The notes below the pieces were generated by a model. The model was given only the letters and a program-made list of their open reading frames with translations, had not been told where the DNA came from and made no database searches. Of a DNA stretch of 64,000 bases, positions 1-7,507 are shown piece by piece (position 1 is the stretch's first letter; each line of letters begins with the position of its first letter). The DNA comes from Coriobacteriia bacterium (GTDB taxonomy: Bacteria > Actinomycetota > Coriobacteriia > Coriobacteriales > QAMH01), in NCBI GenBank assembly GCA_003149935.1, contig QAMH01000010.1, forward strand, positions 1 through 64,000, given 5' to 3'. Both the position numbers and the translations under genes were made by a program.

Positions 1-1340
1 ACGAAGAACTCGACCTCGTCGGTGCGGATGGCGTCCTGGTAGTTGAAGCCGCCGTCCCAGCAGTTCATGTTGCAGGGTTTCTCCGACCACAGCATGTGAA
101 CCTTGGAGAAGCGCGGTATATTCTGCTTCTTCTTCTCGTACTCGGCCTCAAGCTCCTCGAGCGTGATGCCGCGCGAGTTAGCCATAGCCGCGTTGGGCGT
201 ACCAAGAGCGGTGACGAAACTCTCCTCGGTCGTGGGGTACACGAATTTTTGGAACTGCTCGCTCGTCTCGACGTAGACGATGGAGGGAGAACCCCACCAC
301 TCGAGCTTGCCCTTCTGCAGCGCCTCGGCCACAAGGGTGCGCGGAATGGTCTGCGCGCTGGGATAGAACATGCGGCACTGGATTGCCATGGTAAACGGCG
401 CTGACGTGGAACGGCCAATCTTCTCCTTGGCGACGACCAGCGAACCAAGGTGCAGCTGCTGCACACCTGGCTTGCCCAGGCCCTGCATGGCCATGAGATA
501 GGCAGAGGTGCGGGCGGGCTCATGGCTATACGGCGTCTTGATGTGGCCAGAGCTGTAGTGGACGTGTGCGGTCGCCTTCTCCATGACGTTGCGCGCAAAG
601 GCCTTGATTGTCCAAGTCGGAACGCCACAGCGCTCGCTTGCCCACTTGGGATCCTTGACCTCGCCGTCCTCCTTGCCCATGACGTAATCGACGAGCTTAT
701 CGAAGTGGATGGCGTGCGTTTCGATGTAGTCCTTGTCGTAGAGTCCCTCGGTGATCAACGTATGGAAGACGCCGAAGTGGAAGGCTGCGTCAGTATTTGG
801 AAGCACCGGGATCCACTTCATGTTGTGGCAGACGTTGGTGTAGTTGCAGAACGGGTCGACGCTCACCATCTCCTTGCCAAGCACCTCGAAGTAATCCATG
901 AGCTGCGAGAGGAAGAGGCTTGCATAGTTGGTAGTGAGCTCCCAGTCGCCAGCATCGAAAAGCAGCATCTGGGAATTCTCCGCAACGTCCTTGATGACGT
1001 TCCAGGGGTTGTAGCCGGTCTCAACAGGCGCGGCAAGACCCAGGCCCTTGTTGCAACCGCAACCCCAGACGTGCTTGGCACCCCAGTACCAGCCCTCGAC
1101 GGAGTCCGGCGTGCGGGTCTCGCGCGTGTAGCCACCCAACTTGTCCATGAGGTTTGCGTGCATGCCGCCGCCGGCGTGCAGGTCCTTGGACTCGCGGTGC
1201 CCGTCCTCGCCCACGCAGAAAACAGCGTAGGGGCCGTACGTGTCGATGATGCGCCTGAGCTCGCTCTCCATGATGTCGAGCGCCTCGTCCCAGGAGATCT
1301 CGACGAACTTGGACTTGCCGCGGTTGGCCGCGTTGATCTT
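1..1340. repeat. Long direct repeat, copy A (partner 8580-9919)
   Basis: Reading the two large-subunit genes side by side, positions 1-1340 match 8580-9919 base for base, with a constant offset of 8579. The first mismatch is at 1341 (T versus G at 9920), after which differences come every few bases. The repeat runs off the left edge of the window, so its full length is not known. Confidence 0.95.
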
Positions 1341-1646
1341 TGCGGGGTCGCCGCCCGGCTCCCAGTCCACGCGCTTGAGCGGTTTGAGCACGCGGTTCTT
1401 GGAGTACACGCGGTTCTTGTAGGCAAGCGCCATCCAATTGGGGCAGGTCTTAATCGTCGGCTTGAACACCTCGCCGTCGACGTCAATCTCCCACATCGAG
1501 TCCTTCAGCTCGTCGAGCGTGTACTTGGTGTCGATGCGAAACGGCCTGATGCGCACGATCTTGCCGTCCATGGTGTCGACCGCGGTCATCTCACCGCCCG
1601 TACCGCCGCAAGCAATGCTCTGGAGCGTCGTCTCCATCTTGCTCAT
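1..1646 (-). CDS. Transhydroxylase/catechol dehydroxylase-like Mo enzyme, large subunit, copy A (3' end cut by window)
   Basis: This is a bis-MGD molybdopterin oxidoreductase of the pyrogallol-phloroglucinol transhydroxylase type, truncated at the window edge so only about 548 N-terminal residues are seen. The start ATG at 1646 follows a GGAAGGAGAG ribosome site; the protein begins MSKMETTLQSIACGG. There is no Tat signal and no N-terminal CxxCxxxC Fe-S motif, which matches transhydroxylase alpha subunits, whose clusters sit in the beta subunit. An Asp-Ser pair in the motif TPDSVEGWYWG lies where, as I recall, the Pelobacter enzyme has its Mo-ligand serine. From codon ~103 onward the DNA is identical to copy B at 7508-10225; only the first ~305 bp differ. 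A TetR gene (1863-2423) lies directly upstream, as it does for copy B. Substrate is unknown; a phenolic/catechol substrate is inferred from the family. Confidence 0.85.
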   Translation of the reverse strand, partial: MSKMETTLQSIACGGTGGEMTAVDTMDGKIVRIRPFRIDTKYTLDELKDSMWEIDVDGEVFKPTIKTCPNWMALAYKNRVYSKNRVLKPLKRVDWEPGGDPAKINAANRGKSKFVEISWDEALDIMESELRRIIDTYGPYAVFCVGEDGHRESKDLHAGGGMHANLMDKLGGYTRETRTPDSVEGWYWGAKHVWGCGCNKGLGLAAPVETGYNPWNVIKDVAENSQMLLFDAGDWELTTNYASLFLSQLMDYFEVLGKEMVSVDPFCNYTNVCHNMKWIPVLPNTDAAFHFGVFHTLITEGLYDKDYIETHAIHFDKLVDYVMGKEDGEVKDPKWASERCGVPTWTIKAFARNVMEKATAHVHYSSGHIKTPYSHEPARTSAYLMAMQGLGKPGVQQLHLGSLVVAKEKIGRSTSAPFTMAIQCRMFYPSAQTIPRTLVAEALQKGKLEWWGSPSIVYVETSEQFQKFVYPTTEESFVTALGTPNAAMANSRGITLEELEAEYEKKKQNIPRFSKVHMLWSEKPCNMNCWDGGFNYQDAIRTDEVEFF

Positions 1647-1825
1647 GTGCTCTCCTTCCTCTCATCTTCATGGCATTGGGCATGCGAAAGACACACCTTT
1701 GCCACCTTGTGCATCTATCTTCTTCTGCATGGAGGGAGCGCACAATTTACAAAGTCAACGAGTCATTGACGTGCGAAAGCAATCTGGGTGCTTCGTGATG
1801 TGCGGGATTACAAATCAATTCGTTT

Positions 1826-1852
1826 GTACATCCTCTTGCGAGAATGATGTAC
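1826..1852. promoter_or_regulatory. Inverted repeat between TetR gene and copy A, possible operator
   Basis: GTACATC and GATGTAC form perfect 7-bp arms around a 13-base spacer, and flanking bases extend the match imperfectly. It lies just after the TetR stop codon and ahead of the large-subunit gene it probably controls. A TetR operator is possible; no run of T follows to suggest a terminator. Function is inference only. Confidence 0.35.
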
Positions 1853-1862
1853 GAAAATGAGC

Positions 1863-2423
1863 CTACTGCTTGATGCTGCGCCAAAAGCTCGCAGTAATGG
1901 AGCTGTAGAGCGTGGAAAGCTCGTGCGGTGTCATGGGAAAGCCGTCACTTACCCACTTTTGCATGAGCATGGCCTGCGAGGATGCAAAGAAGTACGAGAC
2001 GTAGTCGGCTTTGAGGGGATCCGTCAAAGTCGAAACGCTCGGGATAAGATGCATGTTCAGGTCGTAGATGACATGCGTGACCACGCGCAGGAAGGTGTCA
2101 TCATGACCGCGCATGGGCCCGACGAGGTTACGATAGAACTCCCCGTTGTCTGCCAGGCGTTCGTACATGCGCTCGTTGATGAGTTCCATCATGGGGTCGA
2201 GGTCGTTGTTGGTTAGCAGGCGATTGAGGTCGCGGATGGGCTGGATGACATCCTCCCGGAAGATATAGGTGATGACGTCTTCCTTGTCCTCGAAATTGGC
2301 GTAGAAGGCGTTGCGCGAGACGCCCGCGCGCTTGCACAGCTCGTTCACCGTGATCTTGTCGTAGCGCATCTCCTTGACCATGCCGGTAAACGCCTCGATG
2401 ACACGCTCCTGCGTCGCCGTCAT
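1863..2423 (-). CDS. TetR/AcrR family regulator 1
   Basis: 186-residue TetR-type repressor. The N-terminal helix-turn-helix is clear (MRYDKITVNELCKRAGVSR, then NAFYANFEDKEDV). The ligand-binding half contains GPMRGHDDTFLR and FFASSQAMLMQKWVSDG, which are also found in the regulators at 10429-10989 and 14683-15264. The ATG at 2423 follows GGGGGAGGCATA, so the longer open frame upstream is not used. It is transcribed toward the large-subunit gene at 1-1646, and the equivalent arrangement recurs at copy B, so it most likely senses the substrate of that enzyme. About 60% of residues appear shared with regulator 2. Confidence 0.9.
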   Translation of the reverse strand: MTATQERVIEAFTGMVKEMRYDKITVNELCKRAGVSRNAFYANFEDKEDVITYIFREDVIQPIRDLNRLLTNNDLDPMMELINERMYERLADNGEFYRNLVGPMRGHDDTFLRVVTHVIYDLNMHLIPSVSTLTDPLKADYVSYFFASSQAMLMQKWVSDGFPMTPHELSTLYSSITASFWRSIKQ

Positions 2424-2504
2424 TATGCCTCCCCCGCAATAATTCCCCTTGCGGTGGATTGTAGCATCTCGAACGCACAGCGGCGTCGAATGATGACGAC
2501 ACGC

Positions 2505-2565
2505 TTTGCCGGTCACTGACCAACCATCTTTGCCAAATGACAAAGACAGCCGGTCACTGACCGTA
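2505..2565. repeat. Pair of CGGTCACTGACC palindromic repeats
   Basis: Two copies of a short palindrome, CGGTCACTGACC at 2510-2521 and CGGTCACTGACCG at 2551-2563, separated by a stretch containing TTTGCCAAATGACAAAG. A related copy with similar flanks lies at about 60198-60211. The gap between the TetR start (2423) and higA (2726) holds these and otherwise no gene that I can support. Confidence 0.6.
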
Positions 2566-2725
2566 TATCCTTGTCGTGGCGAGGTCACAAACGGCAATCT
2601 CTGCCACGTGCGAGCAACTCTTTCTTTGCGCAGGGGCCGCGTTTCACGCAGCCCGCGGGGTGCCTTGCAGGCGTCCCCTGCACAATCGTGATCGCGGGCC
2701 AATCCTTGCGCAGGGACCTGGTGCA

Positions 2726-3040
2726 CTAGGCCATTTCGAGCTCGCAAAGGGGCGTTATCGTGGCAAGCTCGCCTTCGATGCGCCGTCTGGCAAGCTCGGT
2801 ATCGTATGCTGCCTGGGCACGTAGCCAATAGCCATCCGTCAGGCCGAAGTACCTGCAGAGCCGCAGATCCGTGTCCGCCGTGACCGCACGCTTGCCAGCG
2901 ACGATCTGACCAATGCGGCCGGCAGGCACGTGAATATCCTTTGCCAGGCGATACTTGGAGATGCCCATGGGCTTGAGGAACTCCTCCTCGAGGAGCTCGC
3001 CTGGCGAGACGGGCACGATTGCATATTCGACGGTTCCCAT
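2726..3040 (-). CDS. higA: HigA-type antitoxin, XRE family
   Basis: 104-residue DNA-binding antitoxin of the HigA/VapI group. The helix-turn-helix reads FLKPMGISKYRLAKDIHVPA followed by GRIGQIVAGKRAVTADTDLRL, with the typical PGELLEEEFL lead-in. The ATG at 3040 follows AGGAGG seven bases upstream. It is the second gene of a toxin-first pair, 11 bp after higB, the usual HigBA order. HigA is expected to neutralise HigB by direct binding and, with it, to repress the shared promoter at 3337-3365. Confidence 0.9.
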   Translation of the reverse strand: MGTVEYAIVPVSPGELLEEEFLKPMGISKYRLAKDIHVPAGRIGQIVAGKRAVTADTDLRLCRYFGLTDGYWLRAQAAYDTELARRRIEGELATITPLCELEMA

Positions 3041-3051
3041 GGCTTGACCTC

Positions 3052-3330
3052 CTAGTGATAGTCGACTATCTCGACGTCAGCGCACCCGGCTTGCGTCCAG
3101 ACAAAGCAGATGCGGTACTGATCGTTTATGCGAATGCTATGCTGGCCCTCCCGACTCCCCTTCAAGGCCTCAAGATGATTGCCGGGCGGCACACGCAAGT
3201 CGTTGAGCGATCCGGCAATCTGGAGCTGGCGAATTTTCCTGAGCGCCACTCTCTCGATATTCGCGAAGCGGGCTACATGCTGTCCGTCAGCAAGCTTGCG
3301 CGTATCCGAATCTTTGAACGACTTTATCAT
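3052..3330 (-). CDS. higB: HigB-type toxin, RelE superfamily mRNA interferase
   Basis: 92-residue RelE/HigB-like toxin, expected to cleave mRNA on the ribosome. It has the family pattern IKSFKDSDTRKLADG at the start, a central LRVPPGNHLEALKGSREG, and the strand QHSIRINDQYRICF where the catalytic arginine and terminal basic residues usually sit, ending in VEIVDYH. No Shine-Dalgarno sequence precedes the ATG; instead a strong promoter ends about 7 bp before it, so the message is probably leaderless. It pairs with higA downstream. Confidence 0.9.
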   Translation of the reverse strand: MIKSFKDSDTRKLADGQHVARFANIERVALRKIRQLQIAGSLNDLRVPPGNHLEALKGSREGQHSIRINDQYRICFVWTQAGCADVEIVDYH

Positions 3331-3336
3331 GGAAGA

Positions 3337-3365
3337 ATATTAACGTCATTCGTTATTAACGTCAA
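3337..3365 (-). promoter_or_regulatory. higBA promoter with direct-repeat operators, probable leaderless start
   Basis: On the minus strand TTGACG (3360-3365) and TAATAT (3337-3342) are separated by exactly 17 bases. The expected transcription start falls at or next to the higB ATG at 3330. Two copies of TGACGTTAAT (3339-3348 and 3355-3364) overlap the -10 and -35 elements and are good candidates for HigA binding sites. Confidence 0.65.
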
Positions 3366-3393
3366 GCATCAATACTTATCATGAACTTGTCTT

Positions 3394-3590
3394 CGCCCGC
3401 GAATCATCCTTTGCGCAGGGGCCGCATTCCATGCGGCCCACGCAGCCCACTGCAACTTGTGTGGGCCAGATGAAATCCGGCCCACAAATCCGGCGAATCG
3501 TCGGAGTGAGCCGCAAAATCCAGATGCGCTGCCGGCGATTCCGGCAGCGCATCCGCATAAGGGGGGCGGATTCACTCCATGAGGGGAAGG
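3394..3590. other. Structured noncoding stretch with several strong hairpins
   Basis: The 598-bp gap between higB and the dehydrogenase has no convincing gene. It holds hairpins at 3420-3438 (GGCCGCA/TGCGGCC), 3460-3486 (TGTGGGCC/GGCCCACA) and 3523-3553 (GATGCGCTGCCGG/CCGGCAGCGCATC, perfect 13-bp stem). The last is enclosed by a weaker outer stem near 3494 and 3580. The phrase TTTGCGCAGGGGCCGC also occurs near 2634, so part of this is repetitive. It may be REP-like DNA or a structured RNA; I cannot tell which. Confidence 0.45.
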
Positions 3591-3928
3591 CTCACCCGAC
3601 ATGATTCCAGACACGTCAAGACGCCCAGTTGAGGAAAAGGAGCTAATGCGATGGACAGGCATCTGTCACCACGAATCCTGGCTCATATGATGCTCGTGAC
3701 AGCACACTCAATCAATTGCCAGTCGAGGCAAATCGTTTTCTCCTCGCAGCAATCGACATGCATAGTCTATGCAGCACGTTACATATCAGGCAAGATGTTG
3801 AGCGCTGCTTATCAAACGCCGGTTTCATGCTAGACACCCTCCCACCTCCCCCTCTTTGTCCGCTACCGCGCGACAGCCCTGCTCTATACCCTAGACATAC
3901 AGGGAAACCCGAGTGGATTGGAGAGAAC

Positions 3929-4957
3929 ATGGAAGGGAACATGAAGGCGTTGATGTACCGAGACATCGGCAAAGTGGAATGCGTCACGCTGCCCATTCCC
4001 GAATGCGGACCCAAAGGGATCACCATCGAGGTGGCACGGGCAAGCATCTGCGGGTCGGACATCCACGCATACAATCGTGGCCCGCTTGCTGGCGGCCTAT
4101 GGGGCAAAGACGTCCAGTTTGGTCATGAGTTCGTGGGAATCGTCGTCGAAGTCGGCGACGAGGTCGAAGGCATCAAAATCGGCGATCGCGTATGGGTCAA
4201 CCCTGACTTTTGCAAGGGAGATCCGCGCAAGTCGTGCATGGCCGGTGGCTTTGCCGAGTATGCATCCACCGTCGACGCGCGCCTTGGCGAGACGGTTTTC
4301 ATCTTGCCCGACAACGTACCCTTCAAGACAGCCGTGCTGCTCGAACCAATGGGCGTGGGCGTGCACACCAAGAACCGCGCCGGCGTGAAACCGGGCGACA
4401 AGGTGATGATGATTGGTGCCGGCCCCATTGGCCTCATGGGATGGGCCGCCATGAGGCACCAGGGCATCAAGGACATCATCGCCGTCGAGTACATGCCCTC
4501 GCGTGTCGAGTTCGCGCGTGGATTCGGCGTGGAGGCCTACTGCAACCAGGACAAGGACTCATACGAAATCGCAGCCGAGAGATTTGGCACGGCAAGCCCG
4601 TTCACGTACGAGCGCGCCGATGTCGACGCCGTCATCGACTACGCTGGCCTCGGGTCGATTCTTGGCGAATACCTCGAGAAGGGACGTGGTAAGTCGACCT
4701 TCACCACGCTTGGGCTCGACCCCACGTCGCTTACCATCCTTCCCAACGAGTTCATGAGCAAGGAGTTCACGGTCAAGGGTGCGCGCGGCTATACTCCCGA
4801 AGACATTCGCGAGTGCATCGACTTGCTCGCCGACGGCGAATATGACCTGTCGAGGCTCGTGACAGCAGAGTATCCCCTCGACGAGCCCATTCGCGCCTTC
4901 GAGGCGGCATGCGGACGTGACGACAACTGCAAGGTGGTCTTCAACATCAGTGACTAG
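3929..4957 (+). CDS. Zinc-dependent alcohol dehydrogenase family protein (MDR)
   Basis: 342-residue medium-chain dehydrogenase/reductase. The catalytic domain has the Zn-ligand cysteine in ASICGSDIHAYNRG and GHEFVGIVVEVGDEV; the NAD-binding Rossmann motif is IGAGPIGLMG. The structural-zinc lobe is short, with only two cysteines (FCKGDPRKSC) instead of the usual four, so that zinc is probably absent. The ATG at 3929 has GGAG five bases upstream; a second ATG at 3941 is possible. It is the only plus-strand gene in this part of the island and ends in a strong terminator. It resembles threonine/sorbitol dehydrogenase relatives; substrate unknown. Confidence 0.85.
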   Translation: MEGNMKALMYRDIGKVECVTLPIPECGPKGITIEVARASICGSDIHAYNRGPLAGGLWGKDVQFGHEFVGIVVEVGDEVEGIKIGDRVWVNPDFCKGDPRKSCMAGGFAEYASTVDARLGETVFILPDNVPFKTAVLLEPMGVGVHTKNRAGVKPGDKVMMIGAGPIGLMGWAAMRHQGIKDIIAVEYMPSRVEFARGFGVEAYCNQDKDSYEIAAERFGTASPFTYERADVDAVIDYAGLGSILGEYLEKGRGKSTFTTLGLDPTSLTILPNEFMSKEFTVKGARGYTPEDIRECIDLLADGEYDLSRLVTAEYPLDEPIRAFEAACGRDDNCKVVFNISD

Positions 4958-4982
4958 GACGAGCTTTCCTGTCGCAACAAGA

Positions 4983-5024
4983 GGTGCCCGGGGGCCATGC
5001 GGTTCCCGGGCACCTTCTTTGTTT
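4983..5024 (+). terminator. Rho-independent terminator of the alcohol dehydrogenase gene
   Basis: GGTGCCCGGG (4983-4992) pairs perfectly with CCCGGGCACC (5005-5014), followed by TTCTTTGTTT. It starts 26 bp after the stop codon. Confidence 0.85.
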
Positions 5025-5068
5025 ATCTGATGCAGAACTAACCGTAAGAGTGGGCTCGGTGTCAGCCC

Positions 5069-5167
5069 GCGTGGTGCAAGATGAGGCGTAGAGCACAACT
5101 TGCACGATTGGGCTTCGAATCCGCGTGCGCGCGTGGTGCAAGATGAGGCGCGGGGCACAACTTGCAC
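5069..5167. repeat. Two direct repeats of 37 bp
   Basis: GCGTGGTGCAAGATGAGGCG followed by a near-identical GCACAACTTGCAC end occurs at 5069-5105 and 5131-5167, differing at a few bases. They sit in the space between two convergent genes, next to the palindrome at 5175-5237. No coding potential is evident. Confidence 0.8.
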
Positions 5168-5174
5168 TATGGGT

Positions 5175-5237
5175 CGTGTCAGGAAACGGGGATAGCGACA
5201 TGCAATTTGCATGTCGCTATCCCCGTTTCCTGACACG
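5175..5237. repeat. Near-perfect 63-bp palindrome (REP-like)
   Basis: Arms of 31 bp around a single T at 5206 pair without mismatch. The outer part reads GTGTCAGGAAACGGGGATAG. A partial third arm (CTATCCCCGTTTCCTGA) follows at 5238-5254. It lies between convergent 3' ends, the classic place for REP elements. Confidence 0.9.
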
Positions 5238-5268
5238 CTATCCCCGTTTCCTGATGCGACTCGGCGTG

Positions 5269-5781
5269 CTATTTGACGGCTTTCAACGACTCCTGCAGCC
5301 TATCGCAACCGCATGCGCAGCCGGCAGCGTGCTTCTCGCGCTCCATGACATCGTCATCCTCCACATCCACGAGCGTGATGTCGAAGTTGAGCGCCTCGCC
5401 CGCAAGCTCGTGATTGCAATCGAGGACGACCTCGTCGTCGTTCACCTCGACAACGCGCACGCGCATAACCTCGCCATCGGGTCCCTGAATGCCGAGCATA
5501 GCCCCGACGGGCAGCGGCTCGCCGTTGGGAAGCGAGGTCACGGGCATCGATATCACAAGGCTCTCGTCGCGCATCCCATAGCCTTGCGCCGCGGGAACGT
5601 GAATGCTCACCGACTCGCCGGGGTTGAGGTTCATGATGGCCATCTCGAAGTCCGGAAGCATGATGCCCGCCCCGATGGTGAATTCGAGCGGCTCTCCCTG
5701 GTCCCTGGTACTCGCGAAAACGGTACCATCATCGAGCTTGCCGCGATACTCGACAATGACGCGGTCTCCTTGTCGTGGCAT
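5269..5781 (-). CDS. FKBP-type peptidyl-prolyl isomerase, SlyD-like
   Basis: 170-residue SlyD-like prolyl isomerase and probable metal-binding chaperone of the cytoplasm. FKBP core: VIVEYRGKLDDGTVF, IGAGIMLPDFE, an inserted flap (AAQGYGMRDESL) and DGEVMRVRVVEVNDDEVVLD followed by NHELAGEALNFDITL, the standard SlyD end of the fold. The tail HAAGCACGCDRL is cysteine/histidine-rich, as in nickel-binding SlyD tails, though short. The ATG at 5781 has AAAGGG eight bases upstream; GTG 5790 and ATG 5787 are too close to it. It is the last gene of a three-gene run with the 93-residue protein and the VOC protein. Confidence 0.85.
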   Translation of the reverse strand: MPRQGDRVIVEYRGKLDDGTVFASTRDQGEPLEFTIGAGIMLPDFEMAIMNLNPGESVSIHVPAAQGYGMRDESLVISMPVTSLPNGEPLPVGAMLGIQGPDGEVMRVRVVEVNDDEVVLDCNHELAGEALNFDITLVDVEDDDVMEREKHAAGCACGCDRLQESLKAVK

Positions 5782-5796
5782 AAGCATCACCCTTTC

Positions 5797-6078
5797 CTAT
5801 GCCTTAATTGCCAATGAGCTCTGGCTCTTTCGGCAGCTGTTATCTGGTCCGTACAGGTATGTCCAACGGCCGTTCTTGCGCTTGTAGAACGGCTTGAGCA
5901 CGATATGCCCGCCATGCGACCCGCTTCCATGGTAGGCAATCGTGCCTTCCTCGACGGGGCCTTCCATAACGAACAAATCATTGGAGACTTCAAAGTAGCG
6001 ATTCTCATGCGCGTCGATAAACGCGCGCGCTGCCTTGTCAATCCCAACGATGGGTATTTCTCGTAACGTAATTTGCAT
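5797..6078 (-). CDS. Small conserved-looking protein of unknown function
   Basis: 93-residue protein I do not recognise. It starts 2 bp after the stop of the VOC gene with AGGGATTAG as ribosome site and ends 15 bp before the FKBP start, so it is translationally coupled. Visible features are an N-terminal alpha/beta stretch (MQITLREIPIVGIDKAARAF), a glycine/histidine-rich centre (AYHGSGSHGGHIVLK) and a basic-aromatic part (FYKRKNGRWTYLYGPDNSC). No signal peptide or membrane segment. The regular codon use and tight spacing argue that it is real. Confidence 0.65.
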   Translation of the reverse strand: MQITLREIPIVGIDKAARAFIDAHENRYFEVSNDLFVMEGPVEEGTIAYHGSGSHGGHIVLKPFYKRKNGRWTYLYGPDNSCRKSQSSLAIKA

Positions 6079-6080
6079 TG

Positions 6081-6623
6081 CTAATCCCTGCCTGCCACCA
6101 TCTTCATGACATCTTGGACGCCAATGAGCGCCGGGTCATCCAGCTTCTGATGAATGCCCTTGCCCATCTGCGCGAGACGGTCATTGGGATTGTTCACCTC
6201 GATGTACTGCCCCAGCGTCTCGCGCATGTCAAAATACACGACGTGCAATCCCGCACCACTCGTGAGCTCCATGGCAATCTCGAAGCCGCGCTCCTTGAAG
6301 TCGGCCTTGGCCTGCTCGACATCGTCGACCCATATGCTGTAATGGTTAAGCCCATAGCGCCCCATCTCCTGATACGGGCTCGGGCAATTGCTCAGAACCT
6401 CGATGAGCTCGATCTCCATGTCACCTAGATAGCCAATGGCAGTGCGCATCTCGACGGGCTCCTCCATGCCGCGTACCTTGCAGGTATCGGGCACGTTTAC
6501 GCCCAGGTCTATGAACGGTCCTGCCCCCAGTAGGCCATGGAATAGCTCGGCCGTCTCCTCGATGCTCTCGACGTAATAGCCCAGCTGCTTGATTCCGTAG
6601 GTACCAAATAGCTTGTTGTCCAT
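6081..6623 (-). CDS. VOC family protein (glyoxalase/dioxygenase fold)
   Basis: 180-residue vicinal-oxygen-chelate fold protein with two beta-alpha-beta-beta-beta modules. Module one has IKQLGYYVESIEETAELF and ends MEIELIEVL; module two starts NHYSIWVDDVEQAKADF and ends VVYFDMRETLGQYIEV. The metal ligands expected are the paired His/Glu residues (H near NHYSIWV, E in QYIEV). It could be an epimerase, lyase or dioxygenase; the anaerobic setting favours epimerase or lyase. It lies after the terminator of the transhydroxylase operon and heads its own small run. Confidence 0.8.
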   Translation of the reverse strand: MDNKLFGTYGIKQLGYYVESIEETAELFHGLLGAGPFIDLGVNVPDTCKVRGMEEPVEMRTAIGYLGDMEIELIEVLSNCPSPYQEMGRYGLNHYSIWVDDVEQAKADFKERGFEIAMELTSGAGLHVVYFDMRETLGQYIEVNNPNDRLAQMGKGIHQKLDDPALIGVQDVMKMVAGRD

Positions 6624-6649
6624 ATGCCTGTCCCCCTCACAAGAGCAAA

Positions 6650-6674
6650 GGCCGCCGCATTTCCAGCGGCGGCC
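6650..6674 (-). terminator. Terminator after the transhydroxylase small subunit
   Basis: GGCCGCCGC and GCGGCGGCC form a 9-bp GC stem with a 7-base loop 18 bp past the stop at 6692. On the minus strand it is followed by TTTGCTC, a weak T tract. Confidence 0.6.
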
Positions 6675-6691
6675 CCCAGGTTCTCGTGCAT

Positions 6692-7495
6692 CTACACAAA
6701 CGCGACGTCTCCGAGGCCCTTGTCCTCCTTGATGGTATCAACCTCACGGAAGGCCCTCTTGCCGTCCTTCTCGAAGTCGACACGCCACTCGGCGGCGGGC
6801 AGGTCCTCCAGCCAGAAGTCGCCCCAATCATCGGTCATGGTCGTGAACTCGCCCTCGGCCCACGAAGCCGTGACCTTGGCGCCCACGACGACCTCCTCGG
6901 TGTCCGGGTCGTAGAGCGTGCCGGCAATGAAGCGCTTGGGGAGCTTCGTGTAGTACACGTGCGGGTCGGTCTTGTACTCGGGGTGCAGGACCTCCATGTC
7001 CTCAAGGTCGAAGTCCTCGGCCTCACCGAAGCGGATGACGTCCAGGTGGCAGTTGTCCACGCAGCGCGGGGTGCGGATGGGCTGCTCGGGGTCGTCGATG
7101 AGGTGCGCGCAGCCCGTGCACTTCTGAGGAATCTCGAGCTCCTCGTTCCAGTAGATCACATCGTACGGGCACGCGTCCACGATCTGCTTCTGGCCCTTGG
7201 CCTTGACCGGGTCGATGATGACCAGGCCGTCGTCGCGGCGGTAGACCGCGTCGTTTTGCGCAGCCTTGATGCACGGAGCGTTGCCGCAGTGGTTGCACAG
7301 GCGCGGGGTGTAGCTTACGCGCACATGCGGCTTGTGCCCGCGTTCCTTCTGATCGACCTTCATCCAGAACTGGCCGATCTCGGGCTGGGACTCCGCGTAC
7401 GGCATCCAGCAGTTGCCGCAATGCTCGTCCTTGCAGCCGATTTGGCAGTCATGGCAGCCGACGCAGCGGGTGGGATCAATGACAAATACCTTCAT
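6692..7495 (-). CDS. Transhydroxylase-like Fe-S small subunit with C-terminal Ig-like domain
   Basis: 267-residue electron-transfer subunit. The N-terminal ~190 residues are a DmsB/NrfC-type ferredoxin with cysteine clusters CVGCHDCQIGC, CNHCGNAPC, CTGC and later single cysteines. From about residue 195 a beta-rich domain begins (IAGTLYDPDTEEVVVGAKVT) that resembles the transthyretin/Cna-B-like domain at the end of the Pelobacter transhydroxylase beta subunit. Length is close to that protein's. It starts 12 bp after the large subunit, so the two form one cytoplasmic complex. No Tat signal. Confidence 0.9.
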   Translation of the reverse strand: MKVFVIDPTRCVGCHDCQIGCKDEHCGNCWMPYAESQPEIGQFWMKVDQKERGHKPHVRVSYTPRLCNHCGNAPCIKAAQNDAVYRRDDGLVIIDPVKAKGQKQIVDACPYDVIYWNEELEIPQKCTGCAHLIDDPEQPIRTPRCVDNCHLDVIRFGEAEDFDLEDMEVLHPEYKTDPHVYYTKLPKRFIAGTLYDPDTEEVVVGAKVTASWAEGEFTTMTDDWGDFWLEDLPAAEWRVDFEKDGKRAFREVDTIKEDKGLGDVAFV

Positions 7496-7507
7496 GTTGA
7501 CCTCTCT

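Noticed and set aside
1863..2828. Extended N-terminus for TetR regulator 1
   Set aside because: The extra ~135 codons are basic, low-complexity and run through the repeat pair at 2505-2565; a strong ribosome site supports the ATG at 2423.
3369..3662. 97-codon minus-strand frame between higB and the dehydrogenase
   Set aside because: It is built from hairpin-forming repeats, has biased low-complexity composition and no ribosome site.
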